From: Bacillota bacterium
GTDB taxonomy: Bacteria > Bacillota > Clostridia > Lachnospirales > Lachnospiraceae
Reading direction: 5' to 3'
NCBI GenBank assembly: GCA_902363515.1
Contig: CABJAN010000011.1
Location: forward strand, 67,155 to 131,154
DNA length: 64,000 nt
Shown: positions 55,608 to 63,956 of the stretch, piece after piece
Numbering within the stretch: position 1 is the first letter of the stretch
Layout: every line of letters begins with the position of its first letter
The notes under the pieces: model-generated
The model's input: only the letters and a program-made list of their open reading frames with translations
What the model was told of the DNA's origin: nothing
Databases searched by the model: none
Made by a program: the position numbers and the translations under genes

Positions 55608-56276
55608 TTAATATATTCCGGTAATCCATCCAGGTTCATTCACCTGTGGTAAAGCAGGCTTAGATGGCTGTTCATCTGGTTCTGATGGTTTTTCGTCTGG
55701 TTTTGATGGCTGCTCATCTGGTTTTGATGGCTGCTCATCTGGTTCTGATGGCTTTTCGTCTGGTTTTGACGGCCGCTCATCTGGTTCTGATGGTTTTTCA
55801 TCTGGTTTTGACGGCCGCTCATCTGGTTCTGATGGTTTTTCGTCTGGTTTTGACGGCTGCTCATCTGGTTCTGATGGTTTTTCGTCTGGTTTTGACGGCC
55901 GCTCATCTGGTTTTGATGGTTTCTTGTTCGGTTCGGATAATTTATCCGATTCTGTTGGTTTTTTGTCTGACTCAGACACTTTCTCATCTAACTTTGATGA
56001 TTTATTTGAACTTAAATTTTTTGAAGCATCCTTTTTTATCTCCTGTTTTTCTTTCCAGGGCACTTTCTCCCCTTCAAAAAGATTTTCTACATCTACAACA
56101 TTATCTTTGGCATTTATACTTTCGATTTCTGCTACCTCATCGGATACCGTCTGATTTTCCGCACCGAATGTACTCTTATTATGATGCTTCTGTATATATA
56201 TTCCAGCACCTAACGTCAAACACGCTACAATACCTACGGTAACACCACCTATAATCATTTTCTTCTGTTTTTTCAT
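55608..56276 (-). CDS. Membrane-anchored Pro-rich repeat protein (cell-wall spacer)
   Basis: 222 residues: one N-terminal membrane helix or uncleaved signal (7-29), a charged linker (30-119), then 12 perfect-length heptads PSKPDEK/PSEPDEQ at residues 120-203, ending in a short hydrophobic tail (NEPGWITGIY). Such Pro-Asp-Glu repeats form extended wall-spanning rods. First gene of the protease-peptide operon; its stop lies inside the ribosome site region of the giant gene. It could hold a product or protein near the wall; no enzymatic domain. Confidence 0.8.
   Translation of the reverse strand: MKKQKKMIIGGVTVGIVACLTLGAGIYIQKHHNKSTFGAENQTVSDEVAEIESINAKDNVVDVENLFEGEKVPWKEKQEIKKDASKNLSSNKSSKLDEKVSESDKKPTESDKLSEPNKKPSKPDERPSKPDEKPSEPDEQPSKPDEKPSEPDERPSKPDEKPSEPDERPSKPDEKPSEPDEQPSKPDEQPSKPDEKPSEPDEQPSKPALPQVNEPGWITGIY
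55668..55919 (-). repeat. Coding tandem repeat, 12 units of 21 nt
   Basis: Each unit encodes PSxPDEx with x alternating Lys/Glu in position 3 and Lys/Arg/Gln in position 7. The nucleotide units are nearly identical, so the array can change length by slippage without frameshift (21 nt is a multiple of three). Confidence 0.93.
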
Positions 56277-56301
56277 ATATCTCCTTTGTCTTTACATAAA
56301 T

Positions 56302-56344
56302 ATAACTGGAGAGTTGTTAAAAAATATAGCAAGGCTCCAGTTAT
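56302..56344 (-). promoter_or_regulatory. Leader hairpin of the protease-peptide operon
   Basis: Perfect 10-bp stem ATAACTGGAG / CTCCAGTTAT with a 23-nt loop, 25 nt before the start of the repeat-protein gene. The following sequence (ATTTATG) is a weak U-tract, so it may stabilise the long message or modulate initiation rather than terminate. Confidence 0.6.
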
Positions 56345-56374
56345 GATTTCTGTTAAAATATTATTTTCAATGAT

Positions 56375-56403
56375 AATATACTTTGTTTTTTTTCTTTATG
56401 CAA
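56375..56403 (-). promoter_or_regulatory. Promoter of the protease-peptide operon
   Basis: TTGCAT, 17-nt spacer, TATATT on the minus strand. About 30-55 nt upstream of the -35 lie repeated ACTAT/CTAT words (56433-56458) that could bind a regulator. The remaining space to the BceB-type stop (56522) shows no terminator. Confidence 0.68.
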
Positions 56404-56521
56404 GTCTTTTTTATTAAAAAAATCAAAATTTGACTATTTTACTATAGTTTCTATCTATAAGCCCATTTTTCGCAATGGATATTCCCAAATTTTCATAGAT
56501 GATCTGCCGATGAACAGCTTA

Positions 56522-58432
56522 CTAATCAAACAATCTTTTCCAAGCTTCTCTTACTGAGAAAAAACAAATGCAGGTAAATACCAGGAAAATAATTCCCGCA
56601 CTCCACAGGTTCACACGGAACAGTTCTTCCTGCATTACATTTCCCAGAGCTTTTACGGAAAAATAAGACGTGAGGCAGGTAAGAACAAAGGGGCAATAAT
56701 AAGTAAAACAAATTTCTTTTCTTACCGATTGTTTCAGTACCGTTCTCTGGACACCGATCTTTTCCAGGATTCCATAACGTTCCTTATCCTCGTATGCTTC
56801 ATTCCCTGTTTTCAAAAACAGCACGCTTCCTGCTGCCAGGATCAAGGTTGCAAACATAAATACGCACAGAGAATACAGAATACGAATCCAGCTATCTTGC
56901 GATATGGTTCCCTGGCTGAAATTCACGCCTATATTCACACCTTGTTCTCTCCCTTTCTCTGCCAGTTCCTTCAGAAATGGTCTTGATTTTTCAGCATTTC
57001 CCAAGTCTTTAATCCGGTAGTTATAGAAAAATTCCACTTGTCCAAGCGGCATAAGGGATGCATATGTTTCATCACTTACCACAAAAATTTCGCTCATGCT
57101 CTGGATATTCCCCAGATACGGAGTCTTATCTCCCCCCAGTACCTCATACGTTTCTGTTCCAATTTCTATGGTCTTATCCCGTGTCTGGTCTCCCATGAGG
57201 CTGATTAAAATTTCATGTTCCAGCATAATAACCTGATTCTCAGAAGGTTCTTCCCAGGAAAATTCTAACCCTGCTCTTTTGGCTCCTTCTTTTACCTGAG
57301 ACCAGGGAATGACCCCATACATATAGTTTGTAAATTTAGTATGCATTACCTCAGACGGCAGAATCAGCACTTCATATTCATTCCAGTATTCCACTGTATT
57401 TTCTTCTTCAATGCCCTTTTTTATCTCCGCTCCATCCTGCCGCTGGCTGCTTAAAACCTGATACGTATAGGTCTGGTCAAAGTTCACCATTTTCTCATAC
57501 CGCTGCTTCATGGCAATGGAAATGGCAACTACGGTAACAGAACAAATCATCAGCACGGTAACAATAGCATAAGTTCTGTAGTTCTTCTTCATACGGAAAG
57601 CCAGGCTGTTCATCCACAAACTTCGCTCTTTTTTATACAGAAATTTCTTATTCCCTATCAATCTTTTTAACAGTTCTGGTATCAGTCCGTCAAACAATAA
57701 ATAGATTCCCACAATGACCAGAATCACTGCCAAAAGCCCATGCTCCAGAGCTTCTAATCCCTTTGTATCCCATGCAAAAAAATATCCTGCTGCCAATACC
57801 GCTCCGCCAAAAAGAGCCAGCAGTACAGAAACCACTGGATTCCTCTGTGTGATTTCTTTTTGTTTCGCACCGGAGATTAGGCTTAGAACACTGCTTTTTT
57901 TCAGGCTATAATAGCCTTTGAGTATCATAAATCCATAGATACTTCCAAACATAAGACCAGTAATCACCATAGGTTTCAAAGACACAGAAAACCGGATTTC
58001 CACACTAATCTCAGACATCCGAAGCAATAACATCTGAAACAATTTAGAAAACAGCACACCGAAAAAAAGCCCTGAAATCAATGCAGACAAGCCCATAAAA
58101 AGAGCCTCCAAGGCAAACATTTTCCCAATTCCGGCATTGTCCACGCCCATAAAAATGTAAATCCCTATCTCTTTTTTCCGCTGCCTCAAAAACACATTGA
58201 CTGCATACCAGATAAAGAAAAACAAAAATACAACAAATACCACGGAAGCTGCCTGTATAATCATATCAATATAGTCTTTTTTTAATTCCTGAAGCACTTT
58301 CATGGAATCAGAATAGACCATATTCTGAAAATTAAAAAAGATAAATACAGAAAACCCAAGAGACAAAATCAGCATCCCATACTCTCTCAAACTCCGCTTA
58401 AAATTAGAAAAAGATAACCGGAAAATACTCAT
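56522..58432 (-). CDS. BceB-type ABC permease (FtsX-like, peptide resistance/sensing)
   Basis: 636 residues, about ten helices in the 1+3 / 4+2 pattern, with a large extracytoplasmic domain at about 305-510 between helices 7 and 8 where Bce permeases recognise antimicrobial peptides. FtsX-like segments are at FLFFFIWYAVNVFLRQRKKEIGIYIFMG and near the C-terminus (YGILEKIGVQRTVLKQSVRKE). Overlaps the ATPase stop by 4 nt. Bce transporters confer resistance to, and sense, cell-wall-active peptides. Its position directly upstream of a peptide operon suggests immunity or autoinduction. Confidence 0.92.
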   Translation of the reverse strand: MSIFRLSFSNFKRSLREYGMLILSLGFSVFIFFNFQNMVYSDSMKVLQELKKDYIDMIIQAASVVFVVFLFFFIWYAVNVFLRQRKKEIGIYIFMGVDNAGIGKMFALEALFMGLSALISGLFFGVLFSKLFQMLLLRMSEISVEIRFSVSLKPMVITGLMFGSIYGFMILKGYYSLKKSSVLSLISGAKQKEITQRNPVVSVLLALFGGAVLAAGYFFAWDTKGLEALEHGLLAVILVIVGIYLLFDGLIPELLKRLIGNKKFLYKKERSLWMNSLAFRMKKNYRTYAIVTVLMICSVTVVAISIAMKQRYEKMVNFDQTYTYQVLSSQRQDGAEIKKGIEEENTVEYWNEYEVLILPSEVMHTKFTNYMYGVIPWSQVKEGAKRAGLEFSWEEPSENQVIMLEHEILISLMGDQTRDKTIEIGTETYEVLGGDKTPYLGNIQSMSEIFVVSDETYASLMPLGQVEFFYNYRIKDLGNAEKSRPFLKELAEKGREQGVNIGVNFSQGTISQDSWIRILYSLCVFMFATLILAAGSVLFLKTGNEAYEDKERYGILEKIGVQRTVLKQSVRKEICFTYYCPFVLTCLTSYFSVKALGNVMQEELFRVNLWSAGIIFLVFTCICFFSVREAWKRLFD

Positions 58433-59184
58433 GCCTCATCACCTCCCAGTGTTACCAGCATGGTGATAATCTCTTCATAAAATGCTTTTCTATCCCCTCT
58501 GCGGTTCAATCGGCACTGAATGCTTCCATCCTTTAAGAAATACACCTGCTTCGCATAACTGGCGCTGAAAGCATCATGAGTTACCATAAGAATCGTGGCA
58601 TTTCCTGCCTCATTGACTGTTTTCAGGCATCCCAGCAAGTCCCTGCTGGATTTCGAGTCAAGAGCTCCTGTAGGTTCATCTGCGAACAAGATTTTTGGCC
58701 TAGTAATCAATGCTCTGGCACTGGCTGCCCTCTGCTTCTGGCCCCCTGATAATTGATAGGGGTATTTCTGAAGATGATTTTCCAGTCCAAAATTTTCCGC
58801 CATTTCCTGTACCAGTTTTATAATCTGGTTTCCCTTTTTCCCGTTTAATGAGAGAGGAAGTGCAATATTATCCTGCAAGGTCATGTTATCCAGCAGATTA
58901 TAATCCTGAAAAATAAAGCCAATTTTATCTCTTCTCAAAATAGAAAGTTGTTTATTTTTCATTTTTGTAATTTCCTGTCCATCCAGGAAGATTTCACCCT
59001 GGGTAGGCGTATCCAGGGTAGAAAGAAGATTTAAAAGCGTTGTTTTTCCTGCACCGCTTGGTCCCATAATGGCTATAAAATCCCCTTCATAAACATCCAT
59101 TTGTATGTTTCTTAACACTTGGGTTTCATACCCTTTTCTTCCAAAAGATTTTGACAGATTTCTGATTTCCAATCGTTTCTCCAT
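58429..59184 (-). CDS. BceA-type ABC transporter ATP-binding protein
   Basis: 251 residues with Walker A GPSGAGKTT, Q-loop FIFQDYNLLDNMTLQDN, signature LSGGQKQR, Walker B ILFADEPTGALDS and switch His (MVTHD). LolD/MacB/BceA class. Powers the BceB-type permease encoded next with a 4-nt overlap. Confidence 0.95.
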   Translation of the reverse strand: MEKRLEIRNLSKSFGRKGYETQVLRNIQMDVYEGDFIAIMGPSGAGKTTLLNLLSTLDTPTQGEIFLDGQEITKMKNKQLSILRRDKIGFIFQDYNLLDNMTLQDNIALPLSLNGKKGNQIIKLVQEMAENFGLENHLQKYPYQLSGGQKQRAASARALITRPKILFADEPTGALDSKSSRDLLGCLKTVNEAGNATILMVTHDAFSASYAKQVYFLKDGSIQCRLNRRGDRKAFYEEIITMLVTLGGDEA

Positions 59185-59291
59185 TCTCTGTTACCTCCAT
59201 TTTTCTTCACAATCCTATCGTTTCACAAACCTATTTTATCAGATGAAATCCTCAAAATCCTTGCATCCATGCAACACTTTCCTTGCCTATC

Positions 59292-59305
59292 TAACATTTC
59301 TGTAA
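59292..59305. promoter_or_regulatory. BceR-type response-regulator box upstream of bceA-type gene
   Basis: TAACA-TTTC-TGTAA, a full match to the TNACA-N4-TGTNA inverted repeat bound by BceR-like regulators. It lies between the kinase gene end and the ATPase gene, about 110 nt before the ATPase start, where such boxes normally occur. Confidence 0.72.
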
Positions 59306-59307
59306 TA

Positions 59308-60324
59308 TTACCTGTCTGTCTCCGTCAAAAAATATTCTGATAAGTTGTGAAAATCCAGGGTCACACAACACCCCTGTCCTTCTTCGGAGGATAAGGATAT
59401 TTTTATATGCAGCAGCTTCCCTATTTTCTCCACAAAATACAGTCCCATTCCCGTAGAATAATAATTTCCTTTCCTGAGATTTTTCCCCACATACCCTTTT
59501 TGAAACACATAAGGCAATTCTTCTTTTGGAATGCCAATACCAAAATCCTGTATGCCAAATCGCACCTGCCCCGGCTCTTTTTCTTCTGCCCAAAACACAA
59601 TTTTAGGATTCTCTTTCTTATATTTCACTGCATTCCCAATAAGCTGATCCAAAAGATACACCATCCATCTGCGGTCACTGTAAATCCAGATATCTTTCAC
59701 CCGAATATCCAGTTCAAAGTGGTTGCGGATGAGAAAAAATGCCTGGTTCTGAATGGATTCCTTTATTACCTCTTCCAGCAGAATCCGTTCAAACTTTACA
59801 TCGTGTTCCGGCCTTTCCAGTTTGCTTCCCATAAGAACGGTATGCATAAGACTTTCCAGCCTGGCAATGCTGCTTTCCATTTCTTTTCGCAATTCCTCAT
59901 TCTCATTTCTTCCATTCATGAGCTTCAATGCTGCAAGAGGTAACTTTGCTTCATGTGACCACCTGGCAATATAATCGGATAAATCTTCCAGATATTTTTT
60001 CTGCTGCAAAAGTTCTTTTTTCTGCTGTTCTTCCTCTTGCTTCCATGCCCTGTATATCTGCATTCCCATGAGTTTTTCCAGTTCCTGCTCCTTACATTCC
60101 TCTCCTACCAGACACTTTTGCAATCTTCTATAACGGAAAAAATCACACACCAGCACACCTACTGCAACACTGCCCAAAAGCAGATTTAAGTACACTAGAT
60201 CCCAGACATAAAAATCAGCATCACACAAGAAAAATAGATAAAAATCCAAGAATCCCCACAGTGCCAAAATCCCCAAAATACGTTGATACCGTTCTTTTGC
60301 ATATTGTTTCCATATTTTATTCAT
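59308..60324 (-). CDS. BceS-type intramembrane-sensing histidine kinase
   Basis: 338 residues from the ATG that overlaps the regulator stop (ATGA). Two N-terminal helices with only a few residues between them, so no external sensor; input comes through the Bce transporter. The H-box is WSHEAKLPLAALKL, and the ATPase domain has the N-box QLIGNAVKYK, G1 QDFGIGIPKEELP and G2 GMGLYFVEKI. Typical BceS/IM-HK length. Confidence 0.94.
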   Translation of the reverse strand: MNKIWKQYAKERYQRILGILALWGFLDFYLFFLCDADFYVWDLVYLNLLLGSVAVGVLVCDFFRYRRLQKCLVGEECKEQELEKLMGMQIYRAWKQEEEQQKKELLQQKKYLEDLSDYIARWSHEAKLPLAALKLMNGRNENEELRKEMESSIARLESLMHTVLMGSKLERPEHDVKFERILLEEVIKESIQNQAFFLIRNHFELDIRVKDIWIYSDRRWMVYLLDQLIGNAVKYKKENPKIVFWAEEKEPGQVRFGIQDFGIGIPKEELPYVFQKGYVGKNLRKGNYYSTGMGLYFVEKIGKLLHIKISLSSEEGQGCCVTLDFHNLSEYFLTETDR

Positions 60325-61010
60325 TCCAGATAATATCCTTTTCCCTTCCTGGTGCGGATGCACTCGATCCCATTGGTCTCCTCAAAAGTCTTTGTCCGAA
60401 GCCTGGAGACCAGAACCGTCAGCGAAGCATCTGTCACATATTCATCCGTGCTCCACAACTGTCTCATAAGTTCTTCTCTTCCCACTACTTTCCCTTTATG
60501 ATCTGCCAGCAATCCCAAAATCCTATTTTCTGATTTTGTCATTTCAATCCTGTGCCCCTGGTAAAATAAAACGCCCTGGTTCCTGTCATAAATCAAATCT
60601 TTTCCCACATATTCACACTCATTTTGCGTATATTCATAAGTCCTACGTAAGAGAGAACGGATTTTCACCAGCAACAGTTCCGGGTCAAAAGGCTTTTCCA
60701 CATAATCATCGCCACCTGACATCATAGCCATAACCTTATCTCCATTCTGGTCTCTGCTGGACAGAAACAGGACGGGGACACTTGACAATTCCCGGATTCT
60801 GGAACACCAGTAAAATCCATCATAATAAGGCAGGTTAATGTCCATAAGAATCAATTGTGCTCTCCTCTTCGCCCATTCTTTATCTACGGCAGAAAAATCA
60901 TCAAGATACTCCCCCTGAAATCCCCACTTTTTTAATAAACGGCAGATTTCCTCTGCCAAAACCATATCATCTTCCACTACTAATATTTTCATTTCTTCAC
61001 AGCCTTCCAT
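60321..61010 (-). CDS. BceR-type response regulator (OmpR family)
   Basis: 229 residues: receiver domain with VVEDD, phospho-acceptor Asp in LILMDINLP, and Lys in YVEKPFDPELL, then an OmpR winged helix (LTVLVSRLRTKTFEETNGIECIRTRKGKGYYLE). First gene of the RS-AB module. GGGAG lies 6 nt before the ATG at 61010; a start at 60992 (MKILVVEDD) is also possible. Confidence 0.93.
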   Translation of the reverse strand: MEGCEEMKILVVEDDMVLAEEICRLLKKWGFQGEYLDDFSAVDKEWAKRRAQLILMDINLPYYDGFYWCSRIRELSSVPVLFLSSRDQNGDKVMAMMSGGDDYVEKPFDPELLLVKIRSLLRRTYEYTQNECEYVGKDLIYDRNQGVLFYQGHRIEMTKSENRILGLLADHKGKVVGREELMRQLWSTDEYVTDASLTVLVSRLRTKTFEETNGIECIRTRKGKGYYLE

Positions 61011-61024
61011 GCTAATCTCCCTCT

Positions 61025-61083
61025 ATTATAGCTTCTTTTCCTCATGCTGCCCAGCGTTTGCAGGGAACCTTGCAAAAATGTTA
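61025..61083 (-). promoter_or_regulatory. Promoter of the response-regulator gene with upstream Bce-like box
   Basis: Minus strand: TGGGCA (61048-61053), 17-nt spacer, TATAAT (61025-61030). Upstream at 61070-61083 lies TTGCA-AAAA-TGTTA, one mismatch from the TNACA-N4-TGTNA box found before the bceA-type gene, which suggests autoregulation. Confidence 0.55.
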
Positions 61084-61141
61084 GATTTCTTCATTTAACC
61101 AGAGGTTTATTTCCGAAACTTAAGATTTAACAACCGGTCTC

Positions 61142-61170
61142 TTGTTCCGTACCATAACCTTTGCTATTAT
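61142..61170 (+). promoter_or_regulatory. Promoter of the XRE-type gene
   Basis: TTGTTC, 17-nt spacer, TATTAT, 27 nt before the start codon. Divergent from the response-regulator promoter. Confidence 0.6.
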
Positions 61171-61197
61171 GAATTTATAGAAGAACGGAGGGGCAAC

Positions 61198-62244
61198 ATG
61201 AAAATAAATGAAATTATCAGAAAAAAGAGAGAAGCCTTGTCATTGACACAAAAGCAGGTTGCAGATTATTTAGGCGTATCAACTCCTGCAGTTCACAAAT
61301 GGGAAAAAGGCAGCACTTACCCAGACATAACACTTCTTCCTGCATTGGCAAGATTATTAAAAACAGATATGAATACACTTCTGTCATTTCAAGAGGATTT
61401 AAGCGATATGGAAATTGTTAATTTCGTAGATGAAGTTGATAAAACGGTTCAGGAAAAGGGATATGAAACTGCTTTTCAAATGGCAATGGACAAAATTCAT
61501 GCTTTTCCAACCTGTGAAAACTTAATCTATTCTGTAATTATGTACTTAACCGGAGCACTAATCCTTTATAATGTTTCAGAACAAGAACGGTATGAAAAAG
61601 TATTTGAGGCCTTCTATGAACAGTTATCAAACAGTCAAAACACAGAGATAACGGAAACGGCTATTAGTATGCTAATATCATACAGCCTAAATAGAAAAGA
61701 CTTCTCTAAAGCAGAGGAACTTATTCATACACTACCTTCTTCATCCATCGATAAGGAGGAACGCATTGCTATTCTTTATACAGAACAGGGAAAATATTCC
61801 GATGCACTCAAAATATGGGAACACAGAATATTAAATAGCATGACTAAAATCCAGACTGCACTCATGAATATGCTGGATATTGCAGTAAAGGAAAAGCGCA
61901 TGGAAGATGCCGATTTTTATGCTGACACTTACGAGCAGGCATCAAAGCTATTTTATGTAACTCCATGGATACCCTATCATGCAAAATTGTCATTATCGAT
62001 TATAAAGAAAGATAAAAATGAGTGTCTATCTGCACTTAAATCTACCTTAACAGCAATGCATGAGAAATGGAACCCCGAAGAAAGCCCGCTTTATAAGCAC
62101 TTAGATTCTTCCGAAACAAATATTTTATCAGAACACCTTTTCTCTATGATGCTGGATGAAATGGAACAAGGTAATGAATTTGCATTTTTAGAAAAGAATC
62201 AGGAATATCAGAAGCTATTAAGAGATATGAAAAATCTTCTTTGA
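61198..62244 (+). CDS. XRE family regulator with C-terminal TPR-like helices
   Basis: 348 residues. HTH_3 at about 5-60 (LTQKQVADYLGVSTPAVHKWEKGSTYP), then an all-helical region to the end resembling the TPR arrays of RNPP-type regulators (Rgg, PlcR, AimR), which often bind short peptides. Whether it binds a peptide is not shown. Placed head to head with the Bce-type module, so it may regulate it or the orphan genes downstream. Confidence 0.87.
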   Translation: MKINEIIRKKREALSLTQKQVADYLGVSTPAVHKWEKGSTYPDITLLPALARLLKTDMNTLLSFQEDLSDMEIVNFVDEVDKTVQEKGYETAFQMAMDKIHAFPTCENLIYSVIMYLTGALILYNVSEQERYEKVFEAFYEQLSNSQNTEITETAISMLISYSLNRKDFSKAEELIHTLPSSSIDKEERIAILYTEQGKYSDALKIWEHRILNSMTKIQTALMNMLDIAVKEKRMEDADFYADTYEQASKLFYVTPWIPYHAKLSLSIIKKDKNECLSALKSTLTAMHEKWNPEESPLYKHLDSSETNILSEHLFSMMLDEMEQGNEFAFLEKNQEYQKLLRDMKNLL

Positions 62245-62252
62245 ACCAATCC

Positions 62253-62277
62253 GGCAGTGCCCTTTGAAGGCACTGCC
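62253..62277 (+). terminator. Hairpin after the XRE-type gene
   Basis: Perfect 9-bp stem GGCAGTGCC / GGCACTGCC, 7-nt loop, 8 nt after the stop codon. No U-tract follows immediately, so termination may depend on the T-rich sequence further on. Confidence 0.5.
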
Positions 62278-62320
62278 AGTAGAGCATCCCAAGGTCTGTG
62301 TTTATTTTGGGATATTTTAC

Positions 62321-62470
62321 TTCTTTTATAAACAATCTTCCGCTGAGTTTTTGTTTTTTGAGATATTGCCGATTTTTATAAACAGTCTTTTCTGGCTTTT
62401 GTGTTTTTCAAAACCTTTTCTTTGTTTTGCAAACAAATTCTTAGCCTCTTTTGTGTTTTTTCAAGTCTAT
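62321..62470 (+). repeat. T-rich degenerate tandem repeats, period 50 nt
   Basis: Three units start at 62321, 62371 and 62421. Each has a TTTATA/TTTTGC lead into AAACA (62330, 62380, 62430), then a short C/T block and a CTTTTGTGTTTTT-like tract. Identity between units is modest. A partial fourth unit may follow to about 62510. The stretch 62245-62590 has no gene. Confidence 0.45.
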
Positions 62471-62539
62471 TTAGCTTCCTGCAAAAAATCTTAGATTTCT
62501 TTAGCATCTAATAAATTTTCATCAAATAACTGAAAACGA

Positions 62540-62568
62540 ATGACTGTTCCTTCCTAGTGTGGTATAAT
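62540..62568 (+). promoter_or_regulatory. Candidate promoter before the orphan small genes
   Basis: ATGACT, 17-nt spacer, TATAAT. It precedes a broken reading frame and the small membrane-protein gene at 62794. Confidence 0.5.
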
Positions 62569-62590
62569 TTATGTCAAAAGGAAATGTTGA

Positions 62591-62748
62591 ATGAAAGTAG
62601 TGATGCATATACAGTTTCTATTTGAAACACCTTTCAATCTTAGGGATGATATGCTTAATTGTAAATCTGAGTTAACGAAAGAAGAAAAAAGGTGGGATAC
62701 ATTCTAAAAGATGATGAGCCTATTGCCATAATAGGTTATACAGAGTAA
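62591..62748 (+). pseudogene. Frameshifted remnant of a small gene
   Basis: An ATG at 62591 (AGGAAA upstream) opens 38 codons (MKVVMHIQFLFETPFNLRDD...) to a stop at 62705-62707. A second frame continues over the stop with ILKDDEPIAIIGYTE to 62748. Joined by one frameshift they would give about 52 residues. Family unknown. Confidence 0.35.
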
Positions 62749-62793
62749 TGAAATTCCAGTAATATACTCATTTTAATTAGGAGGTGCGTAATA

Positions 62794-63033
62794 ATGAATA
62801 ATAAAGGAATTGGAGCTGTTTTTTGTCTGATGTCATCCATTTTAATTTCAGCAAAATATATATCAGCATCAATTTTCATGGGAAATATATCGGCTAAGGA
62901 TGCTGTTTTATTTGCGGAAGGTTTGGACTATGTTGGATCTTTTTTAACAATAGCTGCTTTTATTTCTTTGATAGTTGGAATTTTGTTTTTGGGCTATGGA
63001 TTATATCAAGATATAAAGAAAAATAAGAAATAA
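62794..63033 (+). CDS. Small two-helix membrane protein, unknown function
   Basis: 79 residues with hydrophobic segments at about 7-30 and 48-71 and a basic C-terminal tail (QDIKKNKK). AGGAGG lies 10 nt before the ATG. First of three small orphan genes in a row; no family recognised. Confidence 0.65.
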   Translation: MNNKGIGAVFCLMSSILISAKYISASIFMGNISAKDAVLFAEGLDYVGSFLTIAAFISLIVGILFLGYGLYQDIKKNKK

Positions 63034-63097
63034 ATAAATTACAGTTTAATTAGCTAATCATATAATGGAAAATTAGAATTTCAGGTGGGATAATAGT

Positions 63098-63442
63098 ATG
63101 ATTAAGAAACGGTTGAAACGAGCATTAGGAGTTGCAATTCCGCTTGCTATCCTTGTAATCGGTATAAGTTATAACAGCTATGTTAAGATGCACACTTTTA
63201 CCCTTTCAGGTGATGAGATAATGAAAAATGAACAGATACAGCCTATTAGGGGAAGTGTAAAAGTTACTGGTAATACTGATACCGATGTCGTATTTACAGA
63301 TATTGAAAATGGAGAAACTTATGTGATAGGTTACATTACTTCTGGAGCAGGAGATACAATTAAACTAAAACGGGGAAAATGGTATAGGGTTGAAGGTGCT
63401 GGAGAACTTACGTTAAGACCAGTCAATGTTCGTATAGAGTAA
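63098..63442 (+). CDS. Small membrane-anchored protein, unknown function
   Basis: 114 residues: a basic N-terminus, one helix at about 10-27, and a beta-rich extracytoplasmic part of about 85 residues (SGDEIMKNEQIQPIRGSVKV, GAGDTIKLKRGKWYRVEGAGE). AGGTGGGA precedes the ATG. Resembles small exported stress or immunity proteins only in layout. Confidence 0.65.
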   Translation: MIKKRLKRALGVAIPLAILVIGISYNSYVKMHTFTLSGDEIMKNEQIQPIRGSVKVTGNTDTDVVFTDIENGETYVIGYITSGAGDTIKLKRGKWYRVEGAGELTLRPVNVRIE

Positions 63443-63496
63443 AAAAATTCAGTTTATAGAACTAAGAAAAATAAATTTTAAGGAGTGGTAACTAGC

Positions 63497-63901
63497 ATGA
63501 TTTTTGATTTTAATCCTTGGCAATTAGACGTTGATATCGACTTAACAAAACAATTATATAAAGAAGCTGACTATTCCACTAATAAAACATCTAATCTTGA
63601 GTTTATTAAAAGTCTATCGTCAGAGCAACAAATGTTTTTTAATTCTTTGGGGGTTGACTTGTCTAAAGTAGAGGTTGATAAAACTATTTATGAAATACCC
63701 GAAGACGAAAAAATGCCAACCTCAAAAATATATAGAATGTTTGTCAACTTTCTAATAAGAGGGAAAATACTGGCATTGCCAAAATATCAAAAAGATATTT
63801 ACTGCGATGAAGAAGTTTTTGGAAAAACTTTTCCAGGGTCTGTAAAGGTTTTATCCGATGATGAAGAATACATAAAAATGGTGTGGTATAAAAAAAGTTG
63901 A
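63497..63901 (+). CDS. Cytoplasmic hypothetical protein
   Basis: 134 residues, acidic, without signal or membrane helix, beginning MIFDFNPWQLDVDIDLTKQLY. AAGGAG lies 12 nt upstream of this ATG; a GTG at 63485 is in frame but abuts the ribosome site. Third of the orphan genes; I do not recognise the family. Layout after a small membrane gene pair could suit an immunity protein, but nothing shows that. Confidence 0.65.
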   Translation: MIFDFNPWQLDVDIDLTKQLYKEADYSTNKTSNLEFIKSLSSEQQMFFNSLGVDLSKVEVDKTIYEIPEDEKMPTSKIYRMFVNFLIRGKILALPKYQKDIYCDEEVFGKTFPGSVKVLSDDEEYIKMVWYKKS

Positions 63902-63956
63902 CAGCTTATTCTCAAGGATTTCATAATAAAACCAAGAGAATAAGGAGGTATTTAAA

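Noticed and set aside
55668..55919. CRISPR-like periodic repeat
   Set aside because: The units are contiguous 21-nt repeats with no spacers and encode an in-frame heptad; it is a coding tandem repeat.
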